A model generated the notes under the pieces. The model was not told the origin of the DNA. It did not search any database and saw only the letters and a program-made list of their open reading frames with translations. DNA of 64,000 bases from Alphaproteobacteria bacterium (GTDB lineage: Bacteria > Pseudomonadota > Alphaproteobacteria > UBA2966): the NCBI GenBank assembly GCA_018650465.1, contig JABIFY010000107.1, positions 53,180-117,179 of the forward strand. The letters are read 5' to 3'. Below, piece after piece: positions 33,992 through 43,266 of the stretch. The translations under genes and the position numbers were made by a program. Positions within the stretch are counted from its first letter, which is position 1, and the number at the start of each line of letters is the position of its first letter.

Positions 33992-35489
33992 TCTCGACCT
34001 TCCATTCCCGCTCCAGCATATTGCCCAGGGCCTTCAGGCGTTTGTCAGTGGATGGGCCGAGGAAATTTGCATCGTCCTGAGAAAGGGTCAACACAACAGG
34101 TCCATTTTCATAATCGATCTTGCTGCGGGACAAAACGCCGGGTGTGCCCCCGGACAGAGTATGTCCAAGGCGCAAAGCAAGGCCCAGTTTGAGGACCCAG
34201 GCATATTCATCATCTGTGATCAGCTTGCGGGCGATGTTGATGAAATCGCCATCGATAGTCCCGGCATAGCGCACACAAACAGCAATGGAAATCATCGCCC
34301 GTTCCTTGTGACTGACGCCAGACAAGGGGGCGTAAAGTACACGCTTGAACGCGGCCTCGGCTCGATAATCCGGGTGGGTCCGCCAGGCCGTATCACTGAG
34401 TAAGGCTGCTGCTGTGCGAATCCGGACTTCGGCTTTGGTTTCACCTCGAAACAAGCCACGCATCCATTTTTCAAGTTCAAATCCCATGCCATCATAACGG
34501 GCTTCGCGTCCGCCCAGGCGGATCGACATTTCAATCAGGGGATCGCGACGGCGCTCGGTTTCACTTAAATGATCATTCAGCACCCCTTCGCGCAAGCCAC
34601 CCCCACTGAACACAACATGCGAAGGCTTGCCAAGCTTCAGCAATCGGGACAAAACGAGTGACGATGTTGGCAAAGAGCTGCGACGACGCGAGGTCACTCC
34701 TTTCAGGCGTTCCAGAGAATCTACACTGAGGCGGGCGATAATCTTCGAAACCTCACGGGCGTCCGCGGTTGAAATGGCATAGTGATGTACGATGCGCAAT
34801 GGATACTTGTTTTGCGCCTGATGTAATTTCGCCAGAGCCCGCCAGTTGCCACCGACGGCATAAAATGTTCGCCCCTGCATTCGATCCAGCCAGTCAATTT
34901 TGGCAAGTTCCTGATCAATGAATTTTTTGGCTGCCGGCAAGGCACCTGAAAAGAGGTTATTCAGAAACAAGGCCCCCAAAGGCAAGGTCGCCCCTTGGCC
35001 GTTCTGACCACTTTTGATATCCACAAGTTCCAGGCTGCCGCCACCTAAATCGGCCATGAAGCCATCTGCATCCGGGATGGATGCCATCACGCCCAGACTG
35101 GACAAACGAGCTTCTTCCCGACCTGAAATAACATCCACAGTGACGCCTGTGCGGGCCTTGACCTGATCGGTCAGGATGTGCCCGTTGGCGGCATTGCGCA
35201 CGGCCGCCGTTGCAACAATACGAGGAATACTTGCGCCCATTTCTGCCGACAAATGCACAAATCGCTCAATGGATCGCAGGGCGTTATCCATGGTCTCCTG
35301 GCGCATGCAATTGTCGTCACCAATATCGCGACCCAAGCCACAAAGATTTCGCTCATTGAAAATTGGCAGCGCGTTGCTGACCAACCCTTCGAACACCACC
35401 AGTCGAACGGAGTTCGAACCGACATCGATAACAGCAAAGGGTGTCAATGACGAAGCCTTTTGTTTCGGGTCCTGCGGTGACTGATCCAT
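33978..35489 (-). CDS. ppx: Exopolyphosphatase (Ppx/GppA family)
   Basis: Removes phosphate from polyphosphate ends, or pppGpp. 503 residues from ATG 35489; a TTG 16 codons upstream is an alternative and would bring the start within ten bases of ppk. The actin-like ATPase fold shows the phosphate loops DVGSNSVRL (near 22) and DLGGGSLEL (near 150), with the catalytic-Glu segment between them; a helical C-terminal domain follows. Directly downstream of ppk on the same strand, a standard polyphosphate-turnover pair. Confidence 0.93.
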   Translation of the reverse strand: MDQSPQDPKQKASSLTPFAVIDVGSNSVRLVVFEGLVSNALPIFNERNLCGLGRDIGDDNCMRQETMDNALRSIERFVHLSAEMGASIPRIVATAAVRNAANGHILTDQVKARTGVTVDVISGREEARLSSLGVMASIPDADGFMADLGGGSLELVDIKSGQNGQGATLPLGALFLNNLFSGALPAAKKFIDQELAKIDWLDRMQGRTFYAVGGNWRALAKLHQAQNKYPLRIVHHYAISTADAREVSKIIARLSVDSLERLKGVTSRRRSSLPTSSLVLSRLLKLGKPSHVVFSGGGLREGVLNDHLSETERRRDPLIEMSIRLGGREARYDGMGFELEKWMRGLFRGETKAEVRIRTAAALLSDTAWRTHPDYRAEAAFKRVLYAPLSGVSHKERAMISIAVCVRYAGTIDGDFINIARKLITDDEYAWVLKLGLALRLGHTLSGGTPGVLSRSKIDYENGPVVLTLSQDDANFLGPSTDKRLKALGNMLEREWKVEIDGK

Positions 35490-35546
35490 GTGAATTAAAT
35501 TTGAAGTCAAAAACTGTTCTCCAGTCCTGGGGGACAAGCAGTGTTC

Positions 35547-37715
35547 TCAGGTCACAGGATTTTCGCGCACCAGTCTGGGACTGGGGGCGGACTGTTGCAA
35601 GGCATCACCCCGACCAGACAGGCTGGGGTTGGTCATGAAATAGGTGTGGGAATTAAAGGCACCCTCTTCCCGGTTCAGGTGGTTGTAATTTCCCTCCACA
35701 TCCAATTCCCAGCTTTGCGCTTCGTCCCGGAAATTGGCGGCCATAACCTGGTCGATAACCTGTTCATGCACGGTTGGATTTTCGATAGGGGCCAAAATTT
35801 CAACCCGGCCCTCCAGGTTTCGTGGCATCCAGTCGGCGGAAGAAATAAAGACCTTGGCATCCGGTGACGGCAAGCCATGCCCGGCACCAAAACAAACGAT
35901 GCGGGAATGTTCCAGAAAACGCCCGACAATGCTTTTGACCCTGATATTATCAGACATGCCTGGCAGCCCTGGCTTCAGGCAACAAATACCGCGCACGACC
36001 AGATCAATTTTAACCCCGGCCTGGCTGGCGGCATACAAAAGATCAATGATGCGACCATCCACCAGGGCATTCATCTTGGCCCAGATCGCAGCCGGGCGCC
36101 CTGCCCTGGCATGATCGATTTCATCTTCGATCAACGAGACCAGGGCTTCGCGTAATCCAATCGGCGAGATCACCAGTTTTTCCAGGCAATCCGGCGGCGC
36201 GCTGCCGGTCATGTAATTGAAAATGGCATTGGCATCGCGCGTGATGGCCGGGTTCACTGTGAAATAGGAAAGGTCTGTATAAACCCGGGCCGTAATCGGA
36301 TGGTAGTTCCCGGTGCCTAAATGCACATAGGACCGTAAGCCTTCCTTTTCCTTGCGGACCACGAGGGAAATTTTGGCATGTGTTTTCAGATTAACAAAGC
36401 CATAGACAACCTGCACCCCGGCGCGTTCCAGATCGCGGGCCCATTTGATGTTGGCCTCTTCATCAAACCGTGCTTTCAGTTCCACAGAGGCCGTTACCGA
36501 CTTGCCGGATTCTGCCGCTTCAATCAGCGCCTTGACGATCGGAGAATTATCACTGGTGCGATAAAGTGTTTGTTTAATCGCCACGACCTTGGGATCTGCT
36601 GCGGCCTGCTCCAGGAATCGCACGACAACGTCGAAGCTTTCGTATGGGTGGTGAACAATCAGGTCCTTGGTTCGAATAGCCGAAAAACAGTGTCCTGAAC
36701 TTTCATAGATGCGCTCAGGATAGCGTGGGCTGAAGGGCGGGAAGACCAGGTCGGGGCGGTTGCGCACAATCAGCTGAACCGTATCAGCCAGCCCCAGAAT
36801 ACCATCAACTACGGTATAGGCATCTTCCTGCACCCCCAGTTCGTTGACCACAAACCGGCGCAAATGTTCCGGCATACCGGCATTCATTTTCAGGCGAATA
36901 ACCTCACCCCGGCGACGACGTTTGACCGCCGTTTCATAATAACGCACCAGGTCTTCGGCTTCGTCTTCAATCTGGATATCTGAATCCCTCAAGATTCGGA
37001 TCTGGCCCTCGCCCGAAACGTCGTAGCCAGGAAACAGACGCTCGGTGAATAATGCGACAAGGTTTTCCAGAGACAGATAGCGAAGCTCGCTGCCGGGTAA
37101 GCGGATAAAACGTTCAATCTGTCGGGTCAGCGGCACCAGGGCGTTGAAAGTATTGCCGTCCATTCGGCGCTTCAGTTCCAACACCAGTGCAAAGCCGAGA
37201 TTGGGAATGAAGGGGAACGGATGCGCCGGGTCCACGGCAATGGGTGTCAGCAGTGGAAAGACGTGCTGTAAAAAGAAGTCTTCCAGAAAATCCTTTTCGT
37301 CTTCAGTCAGCTCATCCCCATCCAGCACGGCAATGCCGGCACCGCGTAACTGGTGGCGCAAGCTGTCCCAGGATTTTTGCTGGTTGGCCATCAATTCGCC
37401 GGCGCGGGTATTGATCCGTTCAAGCTGCTCGTCGGGCCTCAGGCCATCCTGACTGGCTTGCTCAACCCCGGCGGCGATCTGGCCACGAATACCGGCGACG
37501 CGGACGGTATAAAATTCATCCAGGTTGATGGCGGAAATTGACAGAAAGCGCAAACGTTCCAACAAGGGGTGGCCCTGATTGTCAGCCTCCTCCAGCACCC
37601 GTTCGTTAAAGGCAAGCCACGAAAGCTCGCGATTATTGAACCGCTTGGTACTGCCCGCCATCTCACCGGTCAGTTTATAGCCAGGTGCTTCCTGTGATGT
37701 TTCAGCTGTCGACAT
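35547..37715 (-). CDS. ppk1: Polyphosphate kinase 1
   Basis: Reversibly makes polyphosphate from ATP at the membrane. 722 residues from ATG 37715 ([10 protein letters not shown]); the frame is open a further 399 bases upstream but that part crosses the intergenic tandem repeats and is not protein-like. Visible: the N domain [19 protein letters not shown], the head domain, and the two phospholipase-D-like catalytic domains with KTHAKISL, whose His is the phosphorylated residue in E. coli. It sits upstream of ppx and diverges from a SixA-type phosphatase. Confidence 0.95.
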   Translation of the reverse strand: MSTAETSQEAPGYKLTGEMAGSTKRFNNRELSWLAFNERVLEEADNQGHPLLERLRFLSISAINLDEFYTVRVAGIRGQIAAGVEQASQDGLRPDEQLERINTRAGELMANQQKSWDSLRHQLRGAGIAVLDGDELTEDEKDFLEDFFLQHVFPLLTPIAVDPAHPFPFIPNLGFALVLELKRRMDGNTFNALVPLTRQIERFIRLPGSELRYLSLENLVALFTERLFPGYDVSGEGQIRILRDSDIQIEDEAEDLVRYYETAVKRRRRGEVIRLKMNAGMPEHLRRFVVNELGVQEDAYTVVDGILGLADTVQLIVRNRPDLVFPPFSPRYPERIYESSGHCFSAIRTKDLIVHHPYESFDVVVRFLEQAAADPKVVAIKQTLYRTSDNSPIVKALIEAAESGKSVTASVELKARFDEEANIKWARDLERAGVQVVYGFVNLKTHAKISLVVRKEKEGLRSYVHLGTGNYHPITARVYTDLSYFTVNPAITRDANAIFNYMTGSAPPDCLEKLVISPIGLREALVSLIEDEIDHARAGRPAAIWAKMNALVDGRIIDLLYAASQAGVKIDLVVRGICCLKPGLPGMSDNIRVKSIVGRFLEHSRIVCFGAGHGLPSPDAKVFISSADWMPRNLEGRVEILAPIENPTVHEQVIDQVMAANFRDEAQSWELDVEGNYNHLNREEGAFNSHTYFMTNPSLSGRGDALQQSAPSPRLVRENPVT

Positions 37716-37823
37716 AACGGTTTCTTCAGCACCCTTTATCAAAATGGTCTGCAATACCAATATCGCAATATTTCCACGCAATTGATATAACACGATTATA
37801 ACCGCAATATGACAGCACCATAG

Positions 37824-37850
37824 GGTGTTTTCAATTTTGATTGAAACACC
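37824..37850. other. Hairpin in the ppk-sixA intergenic region
   Basis: GGTGTTTTCAAT (37824-37835) pairs with ATTGAAACACC (37840-37850), with one bulged T and a four-base loop. It directly precedes the 14-bp repeat array. Confidence 0.5.
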
Positions 37851-37913
37851 TGGTGCCCGTAACCAGTTGCCCGTAACCAGTTGCCCATAACCAGTTGCCC
37901 ATAACCAGTTACC
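37849..37913 (+). repeat. 14-bp tandem repeat array between ppk and sixA
   Basis: Units CCAGTTGCCCGTAA / CCAGTTGCCCATAA at 37863, 37877 and 37891, a diverged copy at 37849 and a partial copy at 37905. The array lies in the shared upstream region of two divergent genes, so copy number could affect promoter spacing. Confidence 0.85.
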
Positions 37914-37994
37914 AAGTATGGAAGATATGAGACGTGGCGATTTCGATAAGATCGGTATCGCTTCAGTAACCAAACAGTAAATTCCGGAGAGTCT

Positions 37995-38510
37995 ATGAAG
38001 TCCCTGTACCTCTTGCGCCACGCCAAAACCGAAGCCGGCGGTTTTTTCACCCAGGACAAGGATCGCAAACTTGTCGACCGGGGCCGCAGTGATACGACGC
38101 TGATGGCAAGGCATATGATCGACAAGGGATTGCTGCCAGATCAGATTATTTGCTCAACCGCCACCCGTGCCGTCACAACGTGCGAATTACTCCAGGAAAC
38201 GCTTGGGCGGCAAATCGATGTGGAATATGAAGACGAGCTCTATTTGGCCGAGGCTGCAAAATTGATGGCTTTTGCCAAAGGCGCACCGGAAACCGGAAAC
38301 AACATGTTGGTGATTGCCCACAATCCTGGAATGGCGTCCTTGGCCTTTGCCATGGCCGCTCAAAATGGCGGCATGCCCGCGAAGTTAAGTGATTTTCCAA
38401 CGGCAGCTCTGGCCTGTTTTATATTCGATTGTAAATATTGGACAGATCTTGATCCGACGACCGCGAAACTGACGCATTTCTCGACGCCAAAGGAACTTAA
38501 AGACACATAG
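37995..38510 (+). CDS. sixA: SixA-like histidine phosphatase
   Basis: 171 residues, histidine phosphatase branch 1. The RHG-type motif is LLRHAKT, with catalytic His9, and the second His is in [10 protein letters not shown]. SixA proteins dephosphorylate phosphohistidine in signalling or phosphotransfer proteins (e.g. NPr); the substrate here is not known. GGAGAG stands just before ATG 37995. It diverges from ppk-ppx, which may place it in phosphate-related metabolism, but that is only context. Confidence 0.85.
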   Translation: MKSLYLLRHAKTEAGGFFTQDKDRKLVDRGRSDTTLMARHMIDKGLLPDQIICSTATRAVTTCELLQETLGRQIDVEYEDELYLAEAAKLMAFAKGAPETGNNMLVIAHNPGMASLAFAMAAQNGGMPAKLSDFPTAALACFIFDCKYWTDLDPTTAKLTHFSTPKELKDT

Positions 38511-38570
38511 TTATCCGCTAAATGTCTTATGAATGTCCGCTAAATGTCCGGTGAATGTCCGGCAAATGCC
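38510..38570 (+). repeat. 11-bp tandem repeat between sixA and the MFS gene
   Basis: Units of AATGTCCGNTN at 38521, 38532, 38543 and 38554, with a degenerate copy at 38510 and a partial at 38565. The array fills the whole gap between two convergent stop codons. Confidence 0.8.
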
Positions 38571-39788
38571 CTATTTTGCCGCCCATTTCATGGCCCAGAT
38601 TGAGAGCATGCTGTAGAAGGCAAAACCGGCCACCAGGGGTATGATGGTTCCATTAAATTGCTGGCCGACGATGACCCCCAGAGGCGAGGAAATGATCGAT
38701 GTTCCTGCGCCCACAATCGAGGCCCCAATTCCCGCGATGTGACCCAGTGGTTCCATTGCCAAGGCATTGAGATTACCGAATAAAATGCCGAAAAAGAAAA
38801 ATGTGACCATCATATAAGCCATAAACATCACAAATTGCGGGATGGCCCCAAGGCTCTGGCTTATGGGCAGCAAAAGAATAATCAAAAACGCCGTAGATAC
38901 GACTGCCGAAATGTAAAGCGCGTTCCTTGAAAGCTGCTGCATGCCAAATCGCATGACAAGTTTCGCATTGGTCAGCGACGCCGCGCCCAGCGCCAGCGAC
39001 ATCAAGGCAAACCAGAAGGGGAATTCGATTTTACGATCAAATGTAACGTCAAATATTTGCTGGACCGAACTCAAAAACCCAATGAATGCGCCAAAAATCA
39101 AGCCAGCTGCAACGATGTAACCAAAAGACTGGCGATTGCGAATGATCTCCACAGTTGCCCGCCAATTGCGTCGCAATGACAAGGAATGACGCCGCTCCGG
39201 TGGATGGGTTTCATCCAGGCGGATCGCAAACCAGATCAACACAACAAGGCTGTGTGCCAGCAGCGCTACAAAAATTGCGCGCCACCCGGCAAACAACAAA
39301 ATCCCCTGCCCGACCATGGGAGCAATAGCAGGCACCAGAATGAAGACCGTCATTACAAACGACATCACCCGCGCCATGGCCCGACCTTCAAACAAGTCGC
39401 GCACAACTGCTACAGTGACGATCCGGGCACCGGCGACACCCAGGCCCTGGATAAATCGCCCGGTCAGCAAACCCGGCATGGTGTCAGCGAACAGACAGAT
39501 AATGCTGCCTACCAAGAATACTGCGAAACCCACATAAATCGGTCTCCGCCGTCCGTAACTATCTGATAAAGGGCCATAAAATAGCTGTCCGATACCAAGG
39601 CCAAACAGCATCATGGCGACCACAAGCTGAGCCTGGTTGGTACCAGCCACATTCATGCTGATCGCGATTTCGGCCAAGGCCGGCAACATGGCATCAATCG
39701 ACAGCGCCACCAACGAGAACATCGCTGCGACCAAAGCCACAAATTCCGGAAAACTGATGTCGGGTCGTGTCGCATCTTCACGAAGCAT
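38571..39788 (-). CDS. MFS transporter, Bcr/CflA drug-resistance family
   Basis: 405 residues with twelve predicted membrane helices. The Bcr/CflA-type features are the DAMLPALAEIAISMNV first-helix end, GQLFYGPLSDSYGRRRPIYVG (MFS motif A, about 68-88), the GRFIQGLGVAGARIVTVAVVRDLFEG block and APMVGQGILLFAGWR. These are proton-driven inner-membrane exporters of drugs or small metabolites. No regulator gene is adjacent. ATG 39788 gives a short cytoplasmic tail before helix 1. Confidence 0.9.
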   Translation of the reverse strand: MLREDATRPDISFPEFVALVAAMFSLVALSIDAMLPALAEIAISMNVAGTNQAQLVVAMMLFGLGIGQLFYGPLSDSYGRRRPIYVGFAVFLVGSIICLFADTMPGLLTGRFIQGLGVAGARIVTVAVVRDLFEGRAMARVMSFVMTVFILVPAIAPMVGQGILLFAGWRAIFVALLAHSLVVLIWFAIRLDETHPPERRHSLSLRRNWRATVEIIRNRQSFGYIVAAGLIFGAFIGFLSSVQQIFDVTFDRKIEFPFWFALMSLALGAASLTNAKLVMRFGMQQLSRNALYISAVVSTAFLIILLLPISQSLGAIPQFVMFMAYMMVTFFFFGILFGNLNALAMEPLGHIAGIGASIVGAGTSIISSPLGVIVGQQFNGTIIPLVAGFAFYSMLSIWAMKWAAK

Positions 39789-39916
39789 GGAATCTCTCTT
39801 TCGCGTTCTTCTTACGCCTCAAGCACCTACAATGATACCAGTCCAGGGTAAAAAGTGTTTTTCCTTATCAGGAATTGTGAATTGACCTTAAAGCCTTGCA
39901 ATGCTTTTCTAAAACC

Positions 39917-40411
39917 ATGAAAAAAGTGCTGATATATCTGTGTGTTACCTTCATTTTTTGGCTGCCAGTCAGAGTTGCCCAAAGCAGTGATTTTATCGCT
40001 GCCCGTACCGCCTATATTGAACTGGACTTCAAACTTGCCGCACAGCTGTTTCTGGAATTGGCGCGGGAGGGTGATCATCGCGGCCAAAGCTTTATGGGTC
40101 GCATGCATGAAAAAGGCTGGGGCGTTCAACAGGACTTGCCCGAATCTATTCGCTGGCACCAGTTGGCAGCCAAACAGGGAAACGGCTATTCGGCCCAGAA
40201 AATCGCCATGGCCTACCAAACCGGCCAGGGTGCACAACAGGATCCGGTGAAGGCGGAGATGTGGTTCACAATCGCCATCCAGCGTGGTTTTGGCTGGGCA
40301 GATCGGGTGCTGTTGGAAAAAAGACTGTCCCGACAACAGGTCCAGCAAGGCCGTAAAATGGCGGGTGATTATATGAAAAAGCACGATCTGCTTTATAAGA
40401 CAAAAAAGTAG
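39917..40411 (+). CDS. Secreted SEL1-repeat protein, copy 1
   Basis: 164 residues with a signal peptide (MKKVLIYLCVTFIFWLPVRV). The mature part has about three SEL1-like helical repeats (AAQLFLELAREGDHRGQSFMGRMHEKGWGVQQD; WHQLAAKQGNGYSAQKIAMAYQTGQGAQQD; EMWFTIAIQRGFGWAD). SEL1 repeats are protein-protein binding solenoids. It forms a tandem duplicate with the next gene, 42 bases downstream. The ribosome site is weak; ATG 39896 is an alternative start. Confidence 0.85.
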   Translation: MKKVLIYLCVTFIFWLPVRVAQSSDFIAARTAYIELDFKLAAQLFLELAREGDHRGQSFMGRMHEKGWGVQQDLPESIRWHQLAAKQGNGYSAQKIAMAYQTGQGAQQDPVKAEMWFTIAIQRGFGWADRVLLEKRLSRQQVQQGRKMAGDYMKKHDLLYKTKK

Positions 40412-40453
40412 TATTGAATTGACCAAAAACCCCTGCTCTGCTTTGCTGAGGCC

Positions 40454-40957
40454 ATGAAAATACACATGAAAAAACATTTGATTTGCCTGTCTCTCGTTTC
40501 GTTCCTTTGGCTGCCGGTTAATGCTGCCTGGAGCGGCGATTTTATCGCTGCACGCGCGGCCTACATCGATCGTGATTATGAAGAAGCCGCCCAGCTTTTT
40601 CATGAGTTGGCCCAGGAAGGCGATCATCGCGGCATGAGTTTTCTTGGCCGGATGTATAACAAGGGCATGGGTGTTCGAAAAAACCCCGCGGAATCAATCC
40701 GTTGGCATCAGGCAGCGGCGAAAAAGGGTAACGGTTTCTCGGCCAATCAAGTCGCCTTGGCGCACCTGCGCGGACAAGGCGTCAAGCAAGATCCGGTTCG
40801 GGCTGAAATGTGGTTTACCATTGCCATCCAGCGCGGCTTTGGCTGGGCCAACCGGAAGGCACTGGAGAAAAAGCTCACCCGCGAACAAGCCATGCGGGGC
40901 CGCAAAATGGCAGCCGATTTCATGAAAAACAACAACATGGAATATAAACGGAAATAA
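40454..40957 (+). CDS. Secreted SEL1-repeat protein, copy 2
   Basis: 167 residues with a signal peptide and the same repeat arrangement as the preceding gene: SGDFIAARAAYI, EGDHRGMSFLGRMYNKGMGV, and the identical EMWFTIAIQRGFGWA. Overall the two are clearly products of tandem duplication, with differing charged tails. ATG 40466, four codons later, is another possible start. It is probably periplasmic; function unknown. Confidence 0.85.
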   Translation: MKIHMKKHLICLSLVSFLWLPVNAAWSGDFIAARAAYIDRDYEEAAQLFHELAQEGDHRGMSFLGRMYNKGMGVRKNPAESIRWHQAAAKKGNGFSANQVALAHLRGQGVKQDPVRAEMWFTIAIQRGFGWANRKALEKKLTREQAMRGRKMAADFMKNNNMEYKRK

Positions 40958-40981
40958 ACCTAAAACGTTGATACTCAGGAA

Positions 40982-41806
40982 TTATTCTATCTTTCCGCTG
41001 ACCAAATCTGCCAAAAACCTAAGCACTTGCGCATCGCTGCCATGATTGGGCAGATCATTGTGTCCGCCATGATCAAAGAACACACCGCGCCTCGGCTCAT
41101 TCGCCGCAGACAATAATTTTCGACCATGGGCGACCGGGATGGTGCGGTCGTGTTCGCCGTGCAAGACAAGCACAGGTGCCGAAATCTTGCTTATTTTGCC
41201 AAGCGAATCAAAGCGGTCCTTCATCATCGAACGCACCGGCAAGAACCAGTAGGCCTCAGCTGCTACATCGACAGTTGACGTGTAGGGTGCTTCCAGAACC
41301 AGAGCGCTTGTTTCATATTCGGTTGCCAGTTGAACGGCCACCCCACTGCCCAGCGATTCGCCAAACAGCACGGTGTCTGCCGCTGCCACACCTCGCTGTT
41401 CGAGAAAAGCCATTGCGGCGCGGCCATCATCATAGAGGCCTTGTTCTGTTGGTTTGCCAGGATTACCGCCATAACCGCGATATTCAACCAGCAAAACGCC
41501 ATAGCCCGCGTCAAGATACTGACGAATGCGGAAGGTCCGCCCGGCAATATTACCAGCATTGCCGTGGAAATAGACGATTGTAGAAAGATCAGCGGCTGGT
41601 TTTGCCGCCACATACCAAGCGACCAGCTGCAGTCCGTCTGCGGTTCGCAATGTGACGGTTTCTGCGCCTTTCAGCCCTGCATCTTGCGGCGTCGGCAAAT
41701 AGGTTGCCGGGAAATACATCATGCGGCGCTGGGCCAGATACACAGCCGCCGTAAACAAGGCATAAGCGGCGATGACGTACAGGGCCGCGCGTAATCCAAA
41801 TCCCAT
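40982..41806 (-). CDS. Membrane-anchored alpha/beta hydrolase
   Basis: 274 residues: one N-terminal membrane helix (about 7-25), then an alpha/beta-hydrolase fold of the BEM46/ABHD13-like type. The nucleophile elbow is GESLGSG; the oxyanion region YFHGNAGN precedes it; Asp in LHGEHDRTIP and His in DHGGHNDLP complete the triad. It is likely an esterase or lipid-modifying enzyme of unknown substrate. Convergent with the second SEL1 gene. Confidence 0.88.
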   Translation of the reverse strand: MGFGLRAALYVIAAYALFTAAVYLAQRRMMYFPATYLPTPQDAGLKGAETVTLRTADGLQLVAWYVAAKPAADLSTIVYFHGNAGNIAGRTFRIRQYLDAGYGVLLVEYRGYGGNPGKPTEQGLYDDGRAAMAFLEQRGVAAADTVLFGESLGSGVAVQLATEYETSALVLEAPYTSTVDVAAEAYWFLPVRSMMKDRFDSLGKISKISAPVLVLHGEHDRTIPVAHGRKLLSAANEPRRGVFFDHGGHNDLPNHGSDAQVLRFLADLVSGKIE

Positions 41807-41882
41807 CGGTGTAAGCCTGATTAGTGATAAACCAAGGCCTGAAGAGTGCGCCCTGCGGAACCAGGACGCAAGTCAGATGGGG

Positions 41883-42053
41883 TTAGTGGATGGTCTCGGC
41901 GCTGTTGTGCTTGATACGGGATGAAGCGAACTGGATCTGGTGCAAAACACCTTCCCAGTGATTGGCCAATGCTATATCCAAAGCGTTGTCGACGCCGACG
42001 GCCTTGATCAAGCACTCAGCCAGTTCACGTTGGTAATTGCGATTCTCTTGCAT
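41883..42053 (-). CDS. 56-residue small protein, unrecognised
   Basis: A short gene: MQENRNYQRELAECLIKAVG..., ending SAETIH. AGGAG lies 8 bases before the ATG, as good a ribosome site as any here, and a 7-bp hairpin (42071-42088) sits just upstream. The sequence is amphipathic and helical (ECLIKAVGVDNALDIALANH), with no signal peptide. The family is not known to me. It stands alone, with a long AT-rich region upstream that probably contains its promoter. Confidence 0.7.
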   Translation of the reverse strand: MQENRNYQRELAECLIKAVGVDNALDIALANHWEGVLHQIQFASSRIKHNSAETIH

Positions 42054-42070
42054 GGTCTTGCTCCTGTGAT

Positions 42071-42088
42071 CAGAGGTTTCTACCTCTG
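42071..42088 (-). promoter_or_regulatory. Hairpin upstream of the small-protein ribosome site
   Basis: CAGAGGT (42071-42077) pairs perfectly with ACCTCTG (42082-42088), with a four-base loop. It ends five bases from the AGGAG site of the 56-residue gene and could affect its translation. Confidence 0.4.
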
Positions 42089-42288
42089 TATATGCGGGGA
42101 CTATGAAGATTAATTTGCAATCAACATGCCAATTGCGATCACAAGACTGTGAAAAACTGAAACGCTTTCCACACCATTTTAAAAACCATTAATTGTTTTG
42201 TATCAATAGTATATATAGAAATTCTAATCTATATTCACAGCAATATATCAAGCCCCTGCAACTTGTCCGAGGCTGCATTTATTGCCGC

Positions 42289-43266
42289 TTAGTCAGATTG
42301 CTTCACAATAAGCCGATTTGCCAACCAGATGCTGAGACCCGCGACCGCCAAACCGACGGGCAGGTCGATCAGGTAGTGCCACTTTGTTGCCACAGCCTCG
42401 ATCACGATCCAGGCGAAGGCCAGAACGTAAAGTCCTTTCAGTTTGGTGCCGTGGGCAAAGGCATACCAGACAAAAACCCAGGACGCCCCGGCATGCAGTG
42501 ACGGCATAGCGGCGAGGCCTGCATTGAAATAAGACGGCCCAATGGCTTCCAGCCACGGCAGACCGCCCTTCTGAAAGGCGTTGTAGGCTTCCCACATACC
42601 TGTCTGGGACTGTGTGGCGTGCAGGCTGGCCCCCTTGTCATAGAGAAACGGACCAATGGCCGGCATCACCAGATAAGACAAGGCCCCGAGGGACTGATTG
42701 ATCAGGGTGGCGAGGTAAACCCGGCGAAAACCACTTTGGTCGGCAATCAGGTGATAGGCGAAAGAGACGAAGAAAAGTCCCATGAAAACAATCATGTACC
42801 ACCAATCAAGGCCGGGGACCCAGGCACTGTCTGGCCAAACAGATGCGACCCAGGCCCTGATCGAAATCAAACCATTAACAAGCGGCGACAACGCCAGATC
42901 AATGTCCTGATAAAGCTGGTCGTAACGTCGGGGATTGATCAGGGGAATCCACATTTTGATGTGAAAATGCAGCCACATCACAAGTGTGAAGATTGCAACA
43001 AATCCAGCACTCCAGCTCAGTTGCCGGGTCATGGAAGGAACGTCCTGCCCCTGCCCGCGCCGAACCAGCAAGGGAATGGCAAAACAGATCGCGGCCAGAG
43101 CAACAGGCACAGCGTAACGCACACCAAGGTAAATACGGATGCGTTCATCGGGAATGACAAATCCCGTACCCAACCACAAAGCCAAAAGCCCGGTGGTCAG
43201 GGCCATGATCAAAAGAACGCCCAGCTCGGGTGCTTGTTTTAACAGATGCCAACTGCGGGTGATCAT
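42289..43266 (-). CDS. PAP2-superfamily membrane phosphatase/phosphotransferase
   Basis: 325 residues, mostly membrane helices. The PAP2 signatures are AMPSLHAGASWVF (motif 2, PSxH) and TKWHYLIDLPVG (motif 3, His and Asp). The arrangement is closest to the inositol-phosphorylceramide synthase-like (Aur1) group. In context it could recycle the lipid pyrophosphate carrier or transfer a phosphate-linked head group. Its start overlaps the stop of the GT-C gene by four bases (ATGA), so translation is coupled. Confidence 0.82.
   Translation of the reverse strand: MITRSWHLLKQAPELGVLLIMALTTGLLALWLGTGFVIPDERIRIYLGVRYAVPVALAAICFAIPLLVRRGQGQDVPSMTRQLSWSAGFVAIFTLVMWLHFHIKMWIPLINPRRYDQLYQDIDLALSPLVNGLISIRAWVASVWPDSAWVPGLDWWYMIVFMGLFFVSFAYHLIADQSGFRRVYLATLINQSLGALSYLVMPAIGPFLYDKGASLHATQSQTGMWEAYNAFQKGGLPWLEAIGPSYFNAGLAAMPSLHAGASWVFVWYAFAHGTKLKGLYVLAFAWIVIEAVATKWHYLIDLPVGLAVAGLSIWLANRLIVKQSD

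Noticed and set aside
37849..37913. CRISPR array
   Set aside because: Units are 14 bp without spacers; this is a tandem repeat. The same holds for the 11-, 15- and 24-bp arrays.
37716..38114. Extended N-terminus of polyphosphate kinase
   Set aside because: The extra 133 codons cross the 14-bp repeat array and are unlike the family; [10 protein letters not shown] is a sounder start.
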